Below, piece after piece: positions 24,276-33,263 of a DNA stretch of 42,691 bases. The notes below the pieces were generated by a model. That model was not told the DNA's origin. It did no database searches and was given only the letters and a program-made list of their open reading frames with translations. A program made the translations under genes and the position numbers. The number at the start of each line of letters is the position of its first letter. The stretch's first letter is position 1. This DNA comes from an uncultured Bacteroides sp. (lineage in GTDB: Bacteria > Bacillota > Clostridia > Lachnospirales > Lachnospiraceae), in assembly GCA_945913015.1 (NCBI GenBank), contig CAMECH010000022.1, positions 1 to 42,691 on the forward strand, in the 5' to 3' direction.

Positions 24276-24382
24276 TGTGGATAAAGTGGATAACTTGGTG
24301 TATAACTCAATTTTTCGGTAAAATCAGCACTTTTAAAATGCAAAAATTGTGGATAACTTTTTACATTTTTCAGTTATCCACC
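24276..24382. promoter_or_regulatory. Cluster of five DnaA-box-like sites in an AT-rich intergenic region
   Basis: Consensus TGTGGATAA (complement TTATCCACA) occurs perfectly at 24276-24284 and 24348-24356. One-mismatch copies lie at 24285-24293, 24297-24305 and, inverted, 24374-24382. The first three are nearly back to back. A very A/T-rich stretch (24384-24520) lies to the right, as in an unwinding element. The rest of 23978-24546 holds the hpf promoter and no gene. dnaA and dnaN are absent, so this may be a second DnaA-binding locus (titration, or a regulator of hpf) and not necessarily the origin. Confidence 0.55.
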
Positions 24383-24546
24383 TTTTTTTGTTTTTATTTA
24401 GAACATTTTTTGTGAATTTTTGGTGATGTTGCACAATCTGACAAAAGTCAACACTTTTTGTAACTTTTTTATATTCTAATAATTCAAATCAATCGTCTGA
24501 AATTTATTTTTCAATTACGCCGAATCAAGACCAACGTGTATATCTG

Positions 24547-25284
24547 CTACTGCCATCCTCCGTCAAATGCAATCACCTGCCCCGTAAGATACGCAGGTGC
24601 ACCGGCAAGCAGAAGCACCATTGCAGCAACTTCCGACGGTTCCCCCATCCTTCCCGCAGGTATTTCTTCAAGCAGTGCATTTTTTTCATCTTCATCAAGA
24701 AATGCATTCATATCCGTATCAATCGCACCACATGCAAGTGCATTTACCTGGATATTACTTGGCGCAAGTTCCTTTGCAAGGGCTCTGGTAAGCGCATTGA
24801 CCGCACCTTTTGATGCAGAATAGGCAACTTCACAGGATGCACCTGTATTGCCCCACACTGACGAAATATTAATAATTTTCCCTTTTCCGTCCTTTAACAT
24901 TAAAGGAATTGCATTCCTGCATGTATTATATATGCCCGTCAGATTGGTGCTCATAACCTTCTCCCACTCTTTTGGCTCCATCTGCTGGAAAAGCCCTATA
25001 TAGGAAATGCCTGCATTATTGACAAGTACATCCAGCCTGCCGAATTCTTCCGATATACTTGAAAATATCTCCGACACCGCCTGCTCATCCCCAACATTTC
25101 CAAAGCACTCAATACACTCTGCCCCGGTTAATGCAATTTCATCATGCAGTTTTGTAAGTGCTTCCCTGTCATGTGCACAATTTATCACAACATTATATCC
25201 GCATTTTGCAAATTCAATTGCAACAGCACGTCCTATTCCTCTTGATGCCCCTGTCACCAGCACCGTTTTATTTGCATTTTTCAT
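24547..25284 (-). CDS. SDR-family oxidoreductase, FabG-like
   Basis: The 245-residue product has the short-chain dehydrogenase core: TGASRGIG for NAD(P) binding near residue 12, NNAG near residue 90, catalytic Ser in NISSVWG near residue 143 and YSASK near residue 156, with the FDGGWQ C-terminus. It resembles 3-oxoacyl-ACP reductase, but the stand-alone context does not settle the substrate. GAGGG is five bases from the ATG. It overlaps the last 17 bp of the CgeB-like gene and is translationally coupled to it, so it may act in the same surface-glycan or spore-coat pathway. A fab operon is not nearby. Confidence 0.88.
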   Translation of the reverse strand: MKNANKTVLVTGASRGIGRAVAIEFAKCGYNVVINCAHDREALTKLHDEIALTGAECIECFGNVGDEQAVSEIFSSISEEFGRLDVLVNNAGISYIGLFQQMEPKEWEKVMSTNLTGIYNTCRNAIPLMLKDGKGKIINISSVWGNTGASCEVAYSASKGAVNALTRALAKELAPSNIQVNALACGAIDTDMNAFLDEDEKNALLEEIPAGRMGEPSEVAAMVLLLAGAPAYLTGQVIAFDGGWQ

Positions 25285-26497
25285 ATATACCCTCATCTCC
25301 CGGCAATTCGCCTTCTTTGCATCCTAATCTTACTGTGTCTATAATATATGAAAGCCGATTTTCATACGAATGCTCCCGCCTTGCCTTCCTGCAGCCGTTT
25401 GCCGCAATCTCAAGCCTTTCATCTTCATGCGTAAGATAATAATCTGCCTTTTTCTTCATATCATCTATGCTGTCAAACCATACAAGGTCCTTTCCGTTTT
25501 CAAAAAATGCCGGCATCTCTGCCTGAAAATTGGTAAGCAGAAAGCCGCCGCACGCAAGCACATCCCAAACACGCAAAGGAATTCCGCTTCTTATGTTGCG
25601 GAGCGTAAAATTCAGATTTATCTTAGAATTTCCAAATACCTTTGCCATATCCTCATGATAACTTACACTTCCCATATTGCGCACTCCATCGATGGGAATA
25701 TGGCTGTCGGTATACAGCTTTACCTCATGTGATTGCCCCAGAAGGCTCAGACACCCGATTCTTTCCCGCTGTGCCATTTTAAATCCCAGAAATGTCGTGT
25801 TAAAGACAAGACCAATATCAGAAAACGACCTGTCCGACTGCCTGAAATCAATTATTTGTCCAAGCTGTGCAAGTATGTCCGGTGTAAGAAGTCTGTCAAA
25901 AATATTTTCTCCGAATATGTCGGCCTGCGCATTCATTGCCGCGTCAAAATACCCGCAAAGATATGGTGTCAGCTTATCTGAAATACTGTCATATGAATTT
26001 TTTTCATAAAGGCTGCCAACAAATGAAATCTCCGAGCTAAAATCATGCACGCCAAAATCGTTCTCTCCATCATTACACACTCCGCAGCCTGCCGGTAAAA
26101 AGTCCGGATTTGCAGCAAGCGGAAGATAATATACATTGGCACCGACTACATTTTTAAAATAATAATACTGGACTTTGTCAAATATAAATAAAAAATTGTT
26201 ACTGTTAAAAACTGACTCATGATACATTGCTATAAGCGGGCTGTCACAGGTCCATGCCACATACGGCAGACCGCATTCCCTGCACGCATCCGACAGCACG
26301 CCAAAATAATTCACGGTAAAAACCATGTCAGGACTGTATTGTCTGATTTGTTCCTCAGCCACACATTTAAAACAGTCGTCATCATTATAACTGCTGCCGG
26401 AAAAATCCTCAACATACACCTCATGTCCCATGTTTCTGAATGTATCTGCTATAATATCCTGATAATAAACCTTCCACTTATAAATAAGTATTTTCAC
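25268..26497 (-). CDS. CgeB-like glycosyltransferase family protein
   Basis: The 409-residue product starts KILIYKWKVYYQDIIADTFR after a GTG, with a GT-B-like fold. It contains an N-terminal domain ending in PYVAWTCDSPL and a C-terminal glycosyltransferase-like domain (from about residue 270) with INLNFTLRNIRSGIPLRVWDVLACGGFLLTNFQ in outline and YYLTHEDERLEIAANG. This is the pattern of CgeB, a spore-coat glycosylation protein of Bacillus, and related proteins. The GTG at 26497 is preceded by GGGG; both the GGGG and the GTG lie at the boundary with the palindromic repeat. Longer in-frame reading upstream would pass through that repeat and is not believed. The SDR gene overlaps its 3' end. Confidence 0.8.
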   Translation of the reverse strand: MKILIYKWKVYYQDIIADTFRNMGHEVYVEDFSGSSYNDDDCFKCVAEEQIRQYSPDMVFTVNYFGVLSDACRECGLPYVAWTCDSPLIAMYHESVFNSNNFLFIFDKVQYYYFKNVVGANVYYLPLAANPDFLPAGCGVCNDGENDFGVHDFSSEISFVGSLYEKNSYDSISDKLTPYLCGYFDAAMNAQADIFGENIFDRLLTPDILAQLGQIIDFRQSDRSFSDIGLVFNTTFLGFKMAQRERIGCLSLLGQSHEVKLYTDSHIPIDGVRNMGSVSYHEDMAKVFGNSKINLNFTLRNIRSGIPLRVWDVLACGGFLLTNFQAEMPAFFENGKDLVWFDSIDDMKKKADYYLTHEDERLEIAANGCRKARREHSYENRLSYIIDTVRLGCKEGELPGDEGIYEKCK

Positions 26498-26505
26498 ACT
26501 ATCCC

Positions 26506-26544
26506 CATTCCGCAGACGCTTTAGCGTCGGAGGAATCGCGAGCC
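26506..26544. repeat. 39-bp intergenic repeat with GACGC hairpin (copy 2)
   Basis: It matches 1412-1450 at 38 of 39 positions and contains the perfect palindrome GACGCTTTAGCGTC (26515-26528). On the minus strand it ends in GCGGAATGGGG, the ribosome binding site of the CgeB-like gene. Confidence 0.75.
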
Positions 26545-26600
26545 AAATATCAGATTTGGCTCTGCGATAATAGCTTGTTTGTGGCGCCCGCGGCACAAAC
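26540..26600. repeat. Two further hairpins in the repeat array
   Basis: GAGCCAAAT (26540-26548) pairs with ATTTGGCTC (26554-26562), and GTTTGTG (26577-26583) with CACAAAC (26594-26600). They lie between the GACGC repeat and the TGTGAAAAAT palindrome. No gene or terminator T-tract is attached to either. Confidence 0.6.
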
Positions 26601-26604
26601 AGCC

Positions 26605-26642
26605 GTGTGAAAAATTAGCGCATCATGCGTAATTTTTCACAC
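26605..26642. repeat. Palindromic repeat, TGTGAAAAAT arm type (copy 2)
   Basis: Left arm GTGTGAAAAATTAGCGCAT and right arm ATGCGTAATTTTTCACAC form an 18-bp stem with one bulged G and a single-base tip. The arm ends are identical with copies at 1372-1402 and 41245-41280 while the tip differs. It is followed by ACTAATCCCCATTC, a near copy of the sequence at 26499-26510. Confidence 0.75.
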
Positions 26643-26661
26643 TAATCCCCATTCTTTGAGC

Positions 26662-26700
26662 AAAAAAACGCACCCACAGAAATTATGTCCTGCAGATGCG
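26662..26700 (-). terminator. Intrinsic terminator of the PAS gene
   Basis: In RNA from the minus strand, CGCAUCUGCAG pairs over 11 positions, counting G-U pairs, with CUGUGGGUGCG, and seven U's follow. It lies 10 bp after the stop codon of the PAS protein gene. Confidence 0.8.
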
Positions 26701-26709
26701 TACTTTTAC

Positions 26710-27090
26710 TTACTTAAATTTTGCCTCTGTATCCAGTTCAATAATGCCTGCTATTTCAGTTGAAGATACCCTCAGCATACGATGTCCTTTAAGAAGTGTA
26801 TTCTGTATCTCCATCATTGAACATACCGCCTTTACTTCTCCGTTCTTACACATTACCGTGTGCTCGTAACATACATTACTTGAAAATACAAACTGTTCCC
26901 TCAGCTTTGCAACAATCTCCTTTTCATCAAGGCAAGGTACAAGCTGTTCATATGTTATTCCATTAGCAATATCTTCACGAGTATATCCGAATATTTTGGT
27001 AAATCCTTCATCAGCAGAAATAATCCTGCCGGAACGAAGCTCCATCAGGCACTGCGAACACTCTAACTGTTGTACTTTTGTCTGATCCAT
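26710..27090 (-). CDS. Single PAS-domain protein
   Basis: The 126-residue product is essentially one PAS domain: LRSGRIISADEGFTKIFGYTREDI near residue 18, and a C-terminal VKAVCSMMEI strand. It has no attached kinase, GGDEF or methyl-accepting domain, so it must act through a partner. Four cysteines (residues 12, 15, 50ish, 75ish) might bind a metal or sense redox state, but this is speculation. It has its own promoter (TTGCTA-17-TATAAT, 27138-27166) and terminator, so it is a monocistronic gene. The ATG at 27090 follows GGGAG by nine bases. Confidence 0.8.
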   Translation of the reverse strand: MDQTKVQQLECSQCLMELRSGRIISADEGFTKIFGYTREDIANGITYEQLVPCLDEKEIVAKLREQFVFSSNVCYEHTVMCKNGEVKAVCSMMEIQNTLLKGHRMLRVSSTEIAGIIELDTEAKFK

Positions 27091-27137
27091 GATTGTCATC
27101 TCCCATCAACGAATTATCAAGTTTTAATCTAATGTTA

Positions 27138-27166
27138 ATTATATAACATACTGCTGTTTTTAGCAA
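27138..27166 (-). promoter_or_regulatory. Promoter of the PAS gene
   Basis: The minus strand has TTGCTA (27161-27166), 17 bp and a perfect TATAAT (27138-27143). It lies just downstream of the DUF4317 stop codon. Confidence 0.72.
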
Positions 27167-27176
27167 TCTTAAACTT

Positions 27177-28313
27177 TTAATCCTCACTCACAGGCATACG
27201 CACATCAATACCATTAACCGCTACGCTGTCGCTGAGCGTAATAAGCAGATATGGCACACCGTCAATCATTCTCGTTTCAACGAGGTCAGTCCGGTCAGGC
27301 TTTACCTGCACAACAACATCCGGCGTCCTGATTTCAAATTTGCGTGTATTGGCAATATTAGAGGCAAGCAGTGGCTGTGTTGTTCCTGCTGTCTGCTCAA
27401 AATTCTCTTCGAGACTTTCTATCCTGTCATTGGCAACACCACTTGAGGCGAGCAGATTTACGACCTCTCTCTTCCCCAGTTCAAGAGGCTCCTCCTCATC
27501 CTTTTTTTCCTCAATAAGCTGTGTGAGCTGCTCATGGATTTCCTTAACAACTTCAAATTCGCAGCCGTCGCCAAGCGTATCCTGAATAATTGCCTGAAAT
27601 GTCTCTTTCTGTCCTCCCGCTGTCATAGGAAGCGTACAGCCGAGTACCGTGTCCACAAAATCAAACTTAAGCTCCTCCGCATTGGATGAATAATACAAAA
27701 GGCTGTTTACATCCGCACTCCTGTCATTAAATGCAGGATACAGAAATCCCATTGCCGGCATATCCACCACCCAGTCACGCACTCTCTCATGGAATCCGTT
27801 CTGCTCGCTGTTATATGAAAGTCCCGGCTTTGACAGCTTTACAGGACATACACAGCACAAAATATGCCTGTATATTTCGTCAGAAGCATCATCCATCTCT
27901 ATTCCGTCCGAAGTACGCCCCGGCACATCATACACGCCATAAACAAGCAGTATAAGATAATTGTCCGCCGTATTATAGTTTGCAATAATTTCATCATAAA
28001 AGCTCTCGAGCACCGAATCATCCTTAAGCTCGCTGTCTCTCAGGTCAATAAGCATCTGCTGTTGCTTTGTAACCTCAGTTGCCGCGTCGGCAAACTCCAT
28101 ATTTATAAGGTTTTTGCCAAGAGCGCCTGTCAGTGCTTTCTTAAAGATTGCAAGATATTTATGTATTTCATCCTGCGGCAGGGACATCAGCGCCTCATGC
28201 ATCAGCGCTTTTTTATTCTTATCCCCATCCACATAGCATCCGCATATTGTTGAAATTATGCTGTTCTCCGCAGAAAAAAGTTTTTTAATTTCTGAAATTT
28301 CCTTCTTATTCAT
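27177..28313 (-). CDS. DUF4317 family protein
   Basis: The 378-residue cytosolic product matches, from memory, the DUF4317 family of Clostridia: MNKKEISEIKKLFSAENSII at the start, GCYVDGDKNK near residue 25, LLVYGVYDVPGRTSDG near residue 122, CCVCPVKLSKPGLSYN near residue 155, and a long charged C-terminal part with a beta strand region in the last 50 residues. No catalytic motif is recognised and its function is unknown. The ATG at 28313 has GGGG six bases before it. It follows the AEC transporter gene by 36 bp on the same strand, so they may be co-transcribed. Confidence 0.82.
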   Translation of the reverse strand: MNKKEISEIKKLFSAENSIISTICGCYVDGDKNKKALMHEALMSLPQDEIHKYLAIFKKALTGALGKNLINMEFADAATEVTKQQQMLIDLRDSELKDDSVLESFYDEIIANYNTADNYLILLVYGVYDVPGRTSDGIEMDDASDEIYRHILCCVCPVKLSKPGLSYNSEQNGFHERVRDWVVDMPAMGFLYPAFNDRSADVNSLLYYSSNAEELKFDFVDTVLGCTLPMTAGGQKETFQAIIQDTLGDGCEFEVVKEIHEQLTQLIEEKKDEEEPLELGKREVVNLLASSGVANDRIESLEENFEQTAGTTQPLLASNIANTRKFEIRTPDVVVQVKPDRTDLVETRMIDGVPYLLITLSDSVAVNGIDVRMPVSED

Positions 28314-28349
28314 TGTTTTCCCCACTTCTTAATCCTTTTCTGTAATTTA

Positions 28350-29291
28350 TCACACCAGCCCCATAATTCTCATAACATATACCCACACTGTCATAGTCAC
28401 CGCTCCGGCAAGCGACGAAATAACAACTATTCCGGATGCAAGTGCTTCATCATGATTCATTGAACGCGCCATTACATAACTGTTAACTGCCGTAGGTGAA
28501 CCAAGAACGATAAATGCTGCCATAAGTGCATCATTTCTGTACCCCATTGCTGCTATAACCGGTAAAAATATAAGCGGAAAAATCACAAGCTTTAATGAAG
28601 TTGCAAACAGTGCCTCTTTCCATCTTGATTTAAATTTATCAAACTGCATGCTGGCTCCGACACACAGCAGTGCCGTACCCATAGCCATATCGGAAAGATA
28701 GCTGAGTGATGTCTCAATCATCTGAGGGAACTTGAGCTTTAAAAGTGATGCGGCTATTCCTGCCACAGTTCCTATTATAAGCGGATTTTTTACAATATTC
28801 AACGCAACATCGCCGATACTTTTTTTCTTTATCTCACCCTCAGCCGGGAAAAGCGTAAGTGCCAGAACCGCACCAACATTGTATACAGGCACGGCAATTG
28901 CAACCGCAATCGCCCCAATCTCACTTGCCCCATACATATTCAGCAGGAGCGCCATTCCTATAAGTGCCGTATTGCCTCTGAATGAGCCCTGCGTAAAGCT
29001 TCCTCTTTTATACGGTGATATACAGACACAGGAAATGCCTGCCGCTATCACAAGTTCCGCAATAATCATCAGAATAAGGGCTGTCATAAATTTTGCATCA
29101 AATTTTGCCGTTATATCACTCCACCGCACGTTCTGAAACAGCATCACCGGCATTGCTATTTTGAAATTAAGCTTATTTGCCTGACTTACATATTCATCAT
29201 TTACAATTTTAAGCCGTCTTACAATAATTCCTATAAGCATTATTATAAATATAGGAAGCGTACCGTTAATGCTGAATAATAAATTTTCCAT
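28350..29291 (-). CDS. AEC-family (auxin efflux carrier-like) transporter
   Basis: The 313-residue product is almost all membrane helices (about ten) arranged as two repeats of five, the AEC pattern. LPIFIIMLIGIIVRRLKIV opens the first helix, NFKIAMPVMLFQNV follows near residue 42, RGNTALIGMALLL lies near residue 110, and the second repeat begins near residue 160. AEC proteins export organic anions such as malate or amino acids; the substrate here cannot be told. The ATG at 29291 has GGAG nine bases upstream; an ATG seven codons earlier has none. It diverges from the AGCS gene with a 138-bp gap. Confidence 0.87.
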   Translation of the reverse strand: MENLLFSINGTLPIFIIMLIGIIVRRLKIVNDEYVSQANKLNFKIAMPVMLFQNVRWSDITAKFDAKFMTALILMIIAELVIAAGISCVCISPYKRGSFTQGSFRGNTALIGMALLLNMYGASEIGAIAVAIAVPVYNVGAVLALTLFPAEGEIKKKSIGDVALNIVKNPLIIGTVAGIAASLLKLKFPQMIETSLSYLSDMAMGTALLCVGASMQFDKFKSRWKEALFATSLKLVIFPLIFLPVIAAMGYRNDALMAAFIVLGSPTAVNSYVMARSMNHDEALASGIVVISSLAGAVTMTVWVYVMRIMGLV

Positions 29292-29429
29292 ACTGCCGTT
29301 CTCCAAACCCATTGTTTATTTATAATAGTTTAAATTTTTCCTTTATTTTTCAATTGTAGTATGATAAATTAAAAAAGACTCTAACTGAGTATTAATATAC
29401 ACAAATCACAACATAAGGAGATTTATCGT

Positions 29430-30905
29430 ATGGTAGAAACGATAACACATATTAACCAAACTATCAATAATTTTGTGTGGGGAATTCCATGTCTTGCACT
29501 TCTCATCGGTACGGGCGTTTTAATGACCTGCCTCACAAAATGCTTTCAGGTTACTCATTTTAAGCACTGGATGAAATGTACTATTGGAGCAGTATTTTCA
29601 AAATCCTCCGGTGTAACCGACAAGTCAGAAAAACATTCCATCAGCCAGTTCCAGTCACTGTGTACGGCACTTGCCGCAACAATCGGCGTCGGTAACATTG
29701 CCGGTGTTGCCACTGCAATAGTATCCGGTGGTCCCGGTGCAATTTTCTGGATGTGGGTTGCTGCATTTTTCGGAATGATGACTAATTACTCCGAAAATGT
29801 TCTCGGTATTTATTTCCGCCGCAAGAATGAGCACGGTGAATGGTCCGGCGGTGCAATGTATTATCTGCGTGACGGTCTCGGCTCTTATAAAGGCTGCTGT
29901 ATCCTCGGCAAAATCCTTTCTGTTCTTTTCTCTGTCTTCTGTATCTTTGCATCCTTCGGAATTGGCAACATGGGACAGATTAATACGATTTCAAGCAACA
30001 TGCAGAGCGTTTTCTCAATTCCGGGCTGGATTACGGGAATTGTCCTCATGGTCATTGCAGGTCTTGTAATTGTAGGCGGTATTAAAAGAATTGCCTCTGT
30101 AACAGAAAAGCTTGTTCCATTTATGGCAATAGCATATGTTGCAGGTACACTTATAATTTCCGCTATGCACATTGACCAGTTTGGCGCTGTATTTTCTTCT
30201 ATCTTTTCATTTGCATTCGGTTTCCGCGCACTTGGCGGTGCAGCAATCGGTATTGCCGTAAAGAATGCCGTAACATGGGGATTTAAGCGCGGTGTATTCT
30301 CCAATGAAGCCGGTCTTGGTTCTTCAGTTATGGTGCACTCCGCATCCAATGTAAAAGAGCCTGTACGTCAGGGTATGTGGGGAATTTTCGAGGTGTTTAC
30401 CGATACTATTGTAGTCTGCACGCTTACTGCTTTTCCGATTCTTGCTTCAGGAATGGTGAATCTTGAAACAGGTGCGATGAATACAACATCAGAGAAATCG
30501 GCCCTGCTTGCAGAAGCTTTTTCTTCCGCCTTCGGTCCTCTTGGAGGAACATTTGTTGCAGTCGCAGTTCTTCTGTTTGCATTTTCAACTGTAATCGGCT
30601 GGAGCTACTATGGTACAAAGGCATGGGAATTCTTATTCGGAACTGCCTCAACCAAAATATATAAAATCATCTTTGTGTTATTTATTATTGTTGGCGCGAC
30701 AATGAGCCTTGACCTTGCATGGGATATATCAGATACATTTAACGGTCTTATGTCAATACCTAACCTTATAGGTGTTATTTCGCTTTCGCCTGTTGTAATG
30801 AAAATCACAAAAAATTATATTGACAGACACCTCAAGGGCAAAGATGTAAAGCCGATGCTCTCTTTCTTCCCTGATATTCAGGAAGAACAGGAAAAAGGCC
30901 TGTAA
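29430..30905 (+). CDS. Sodium:alanine symporter family protein
   Basis: The 491-residue product has about eleven membrane helices and the AGCS signatures: FQSLCTALAATIGVGNIAGVATAI near residue 75, GPGAIFWMWVAAFFGMMTNYSE near residue 105, GGAMYYL near residue 140 and KRGVFSNEAGLGSS near residue 289. These carriers import alanine or glycine with sodium. AAGGAG lies eight bases before the ATG. It is a single-gene unit, divergent from the AEC gene and ended by a strong terminator. Confidence 0.93.
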   Translation: MVETITHINQTINNFVWGIPCLALLIGTGVLMTCLTKCFQVTHFKHWMKCTIGAVFSKSSGVTDKSEKHSISQFQSLCTALAATIGVGNIAGVATAIVSGGPGAIFWMWVAAFFGMMTNYSENVLGIYFRRKNEHGEWSGGAMYYLRDGLGSYKGCCILGKILSVLFSVFCIFASFGIGNMGQINTISSNMQSVFSIPGWITGIVLMVIAGLVIVGGIKRIASVTEKLVPFMAIAYVAGTLIISAMHIDQFGAVFSSIFSFAFGFRALGGAAIGIAVKNAVTWGFKRGVFSNEAGLGSSVMVHSASNVKEPVRQGMWGIFEVFTDTIVVCTLTAFPILASGMVNLETGAMNTTSEKSALLAEAFSSAFGPLGGTFVAVAVLLFAFSTVIGWSYYGTKAWEFLFGTASTKIYKIIFVLFIIVGATMSLDLAWDISDTFNGLMSIPNLIGVISLSPVVMKITKNYIDRHLKGKDVKPMLSFFPDIQEEQEKGL

Positions 30906-30962
30906 GACAATAGAAACACAATAGAAATGTTATAGAACCGTGCGCCGCCGGGCGCACCAACA

Positions 30963-30996
30963 AAATGCCGCAGGAAGTTCCTGCGGCATTTTATTT
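30963..30996 (+). terminator. Intrinsic terminator of the alanine symporter gene
   Basis: AATGCCGCAGGAA and TTCCTGCGGCATT form a nearly perfect stem, followed by TTATTTAT. It lies about 60 bp after the stop codon. The A run on the left also allows some action on the minus strand, for tRNA-Gly. Confidence 0.88.
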
Positions 30997-31002
30997 ATCA
31001 TA

Positions 31003-31073
31003 AGCAGATAGCGGGAATCGAACCCGTCTCTCCAGCTTGGGAAGCTAGCATTCTACCGATGAACTATATCTGC
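31003..31073 (-). tRNA. tRNA-Gly(CCC)
   Basis: 71-nt tRNA on the minus strand. The acceptor is GCAGATA/TATCTGC with discriminator U, the anticodon loop TTCCCAA gives anticodon CCC, and the T-loop is GGTTCGATTCC. No CCA is encoded. It is an isolated single gene. Confidence 0.92.
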
Positions 31074-31123
31074 ATGGTATGTGCACACTGTCGTACATTA
31101 TATACACAATGTGCACACAGGAT

Positions 31124-31153
31124 ATGTTAACACTGTGAAAACATTTTTGTCAA
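31124..31153 (-). promoter_or_regulatory. Possible tRNA-Gly promoter
   Basis: The minus strand has a perfect TTGACA (31148-31153) and, 18 bp on, TAACAT (31124-31129). The tRNA begins about 50 bp later. The 9-bp sequence TGTGCACAC occurs twice in the start region (31080-31088 and 31110-31118). Confidence 0.42.
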
Positions 31154-31199
31154 TGTAAATCTCCATCAGCCTGACATTCGGCCTGACACTTATTCTTAC

Positions 31200-33224
31200 T
31201 TACATAAGTTTAAATGTGTTTATCTGATTATTAAGCTGTTCTGCCTGTTCTGTCATCTGGTCTGCCGTGGCTGAATTCTCCTCGGCAACCGCTGTGTTGG
31301 AGGTTACGATATCCTCAATCTCATTAACTGAATCTGTTATTCTGTTAATGTATTCACCCTGCTGGCTGATTGTCTCAGCCATGTGGCTTACATCATTCCT
31401 TGCCGTCATAAAGCCTTCAAGATTCTCATTAAGAGCTTTTACGGTATCTCCCATTATCTTAATGCCTTCTTCAACCGCATCGTTGTTCTTCTTAATCATT
31501 TCTTCGATGTTCTGGCTTGACTTTGCAGTATCCTCTGAAAGACTTCTGATTTCCTCAGCAACAACAGCAAATCCCTTTCCTGCTTCTCCTGCCCTTGCCG
31601 CCTCAATTGACGCATTAAGTGCAAGAAGATTTGTCTGGGAATTAATCTCATTAATCATGGCAAGACAATCGCCAATCATATCTGAGCTTTCCTTAATCTC
31701 TTTCATTTTCCTGTTAAGATCTGCAATCTGGTTATCCGTAATATTCTTCAAATCTGCATTATTGGCATCCACAACCCTGATTACCCTCGACGCATCATCG
31801 GTTGCCTTAACCATATTGCCCTTCAATATATCCATATTCTTTGCAAGACTGTCTATATTAGTTGCCTGGGTTGTTGCTCCCTGTGCAACCTGTCCTGAAA
31901 CAGCCGATACCTGACTTGAAATATCCTTGAACTGCTTTGCGCTTATATCAATATCGCGTACCAGAAGATTGAGGTGATTCTTAATCTTCTCAATTGCAGC
32001 TTTAAGCTTTGCAAAGTCTCCTTTATATTCCACCTCAGAGGTAACCGTCAAATCTCCCTCTGCAATTTCTCCCAGAATTCTTGTTATGTCGCCGATATAA
32101 ATGTTTACAGCACTTACGGTTTCGTTAAGCGAATCCTGCAGAACTTTGATTTCTTCACTTACTGCTTCTTCTTCAAATGTTATATTGAGATTTCCATGTG
32201 CTATCTCAGGTATCTTTTCCGAAAGAGCCTCCAGCGGTTTGAACCACTTTACGGCAACCTTTCCTATGACCTTCTTAACACACTTTATACATATTATTGT
32301 AGTAACAACGTATACAATTATCGTTACGAATATTATCCAGTATGACTCCATCCAGTCTTCAACCATAAACACAATGAAATTTGCATCTTCATCCGATATA
32401 GTCGTAACCGTCTTTGCCTTATGGTCATAGTCAACCATTGTCTCAATTGAACCGCGGTTTTTAAGACATCTTGCATACTTTGTATCATTTAAATCCACGC
32501 TTGTTGATGCTCCAAGCTGATACTTTTCCGAAGGATGAGTAATAATAAGTCCGTCTGCATCCGCAATAAATGCATAATTGTGTCTCTGGTAGCTCTCAGA
32601 AAGCAGTGCCGTAAGCTGGTCCATATAGAAATCTATTCCGAATACGCCAATCACCTTGCCATTGACCTTTACACGCTTACTGAACGTAATGCAGTAGCCG
32701 CCTGTCTGTTCATCCGCATACGGGGCACTGATTGCAATGTCATCATTATCAATGGCTTCTTTATACCATGAACGTGCTGTAACATCAAATCCGGCATCAG
32801 GTTTCCAGCCGTTGTTCATAATTACTATTTCCGGAATACTCGGGTCTGACAGATATGTACACGAAATCTCGGGATATTTCTTAGTTATCTCATTAAGATA
32901 ATTCTTCGTCTCATTGTAATTCTTATACATATCACCCTGTGCTTCAAGGCTGTCGACGAACATATTAAGTATATTTTCCTGCCTGCTGACCCAGCGCTCA
33001 ACTTCATCATTATACTCCGTCGCCTCAATTGTAACCTTCAGGTTAGACAGACTCATCACATAATAGCTCATTGCTATAAATGAAAGCCCCAGAACTATCA
33101 GCAGCACTATCGTCATATTTTTGCTTATAACCCCTGCAAATAACTGACTGTACTTTTGTAACCCCTTATTCTGCCTAACCTTTTTCTTGTCTTTTTTGTT
33201 GTCTTTGTCACTTTTATTACTCAT
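31200..33224 (-). CDS. Methyl-accepting chemotaxis protein with Cache sensor domain
   Basis: The 674-residue receptor has a basic Lys-rich cytoplasmic start and one membrane helix (about residues 32-53). An extracytoplasmic dCache-type domain (about 60-285) contains [14 protein letters not shown] and [13 protein letters not shown] second helix (about 293-317), a HAMP domain and the long MCP signalling coiled coil follow. The hairpin tip carries the conserved [20 protein letters not shown] segment near residue 540. The start ATG at 33224 has GGGAG eight bases upstream. It is monocistronic, with a promoter at 33264-33293. The ligand is unknown, but this Cache type often senses amino acids or organic acids. 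CheW at 18849-19316 is its likely partner. Confidence 0.92.
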   Translation of the reverse strand: MSNKSDKDNKKDKKKVRQNKGLQKYSQLFAGVISKNMTIVLLIVLGLSFIAMSYYVMSLSNLKVTIEATEYNDEVERWVSRQENILNMFVDSLEAQGDMYKNYNETKNYLNEITKKYPEISCTYLSDPSIPEIVIMNNGWKPDAGFDVTARSWYKEAIDNDDIAISAPYADEQTGGYCITFSKRVKVNGKVIGVFGIDFYMDQLTALLSESYQRHNYAFIADADGLIITHPSEKYQLGASTSVDLNDTKYARCLKNRGSIETMVDYDHKAKTVTTISDEDANFIVFMVEDWMESYWIIFVTIIVYVVTTIICIKCVKKVIGKVAVKWFKPLEALSEKIPEIAHGNLNITFEEEAVSEEIKVLQDSLNETVSAVNIYIGDITRILGEIAEGDLTVTSEVEYKGDFAKLKAAIEKIKNHLNLLVRDIDISAKQFKDISSQVSAVSGQVAQGATTQATNIDSLAKNMDILKGNMVKATDDASRVIRVVDANNADLKNITDNQIADLNRKMKEIKESSDMIGDCLAMINEINSQTNLLALNASIEAARAGEAGKGFAVVAEEIRSLSEDTAKSSQNIEEMIKKNNDAVEEGIKIMGDTVKALNENLEGFMTARNDVSHMAETISQQGEYINRITDSVNEIEDIVTSNTAVAEENSATADQMTEQAEQLNNQINTFKLM

Positions 33225-33263
33225 CCGCAGTACTCCCTTCGTACAAATTATTCCATTGTTTAT

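Noticed and set aside
24276-24382. Chromosomal origin of replication
   Set aside because: DnaA boxes and an AT-rich stretch are present, but dnaA, dnaN, recF and rpmH are absent, and genes on both sides mostly point the same way. I report it only as a DnaA-box cluster.
26498-26596. N-terminal extension of the CgeB-like protein by 33 residues
   Set aside because: That reading passes through the repeat array and gives a low-quality basic peptide; the GTG at 26497 has a GGGG site and begins the conserved strand.
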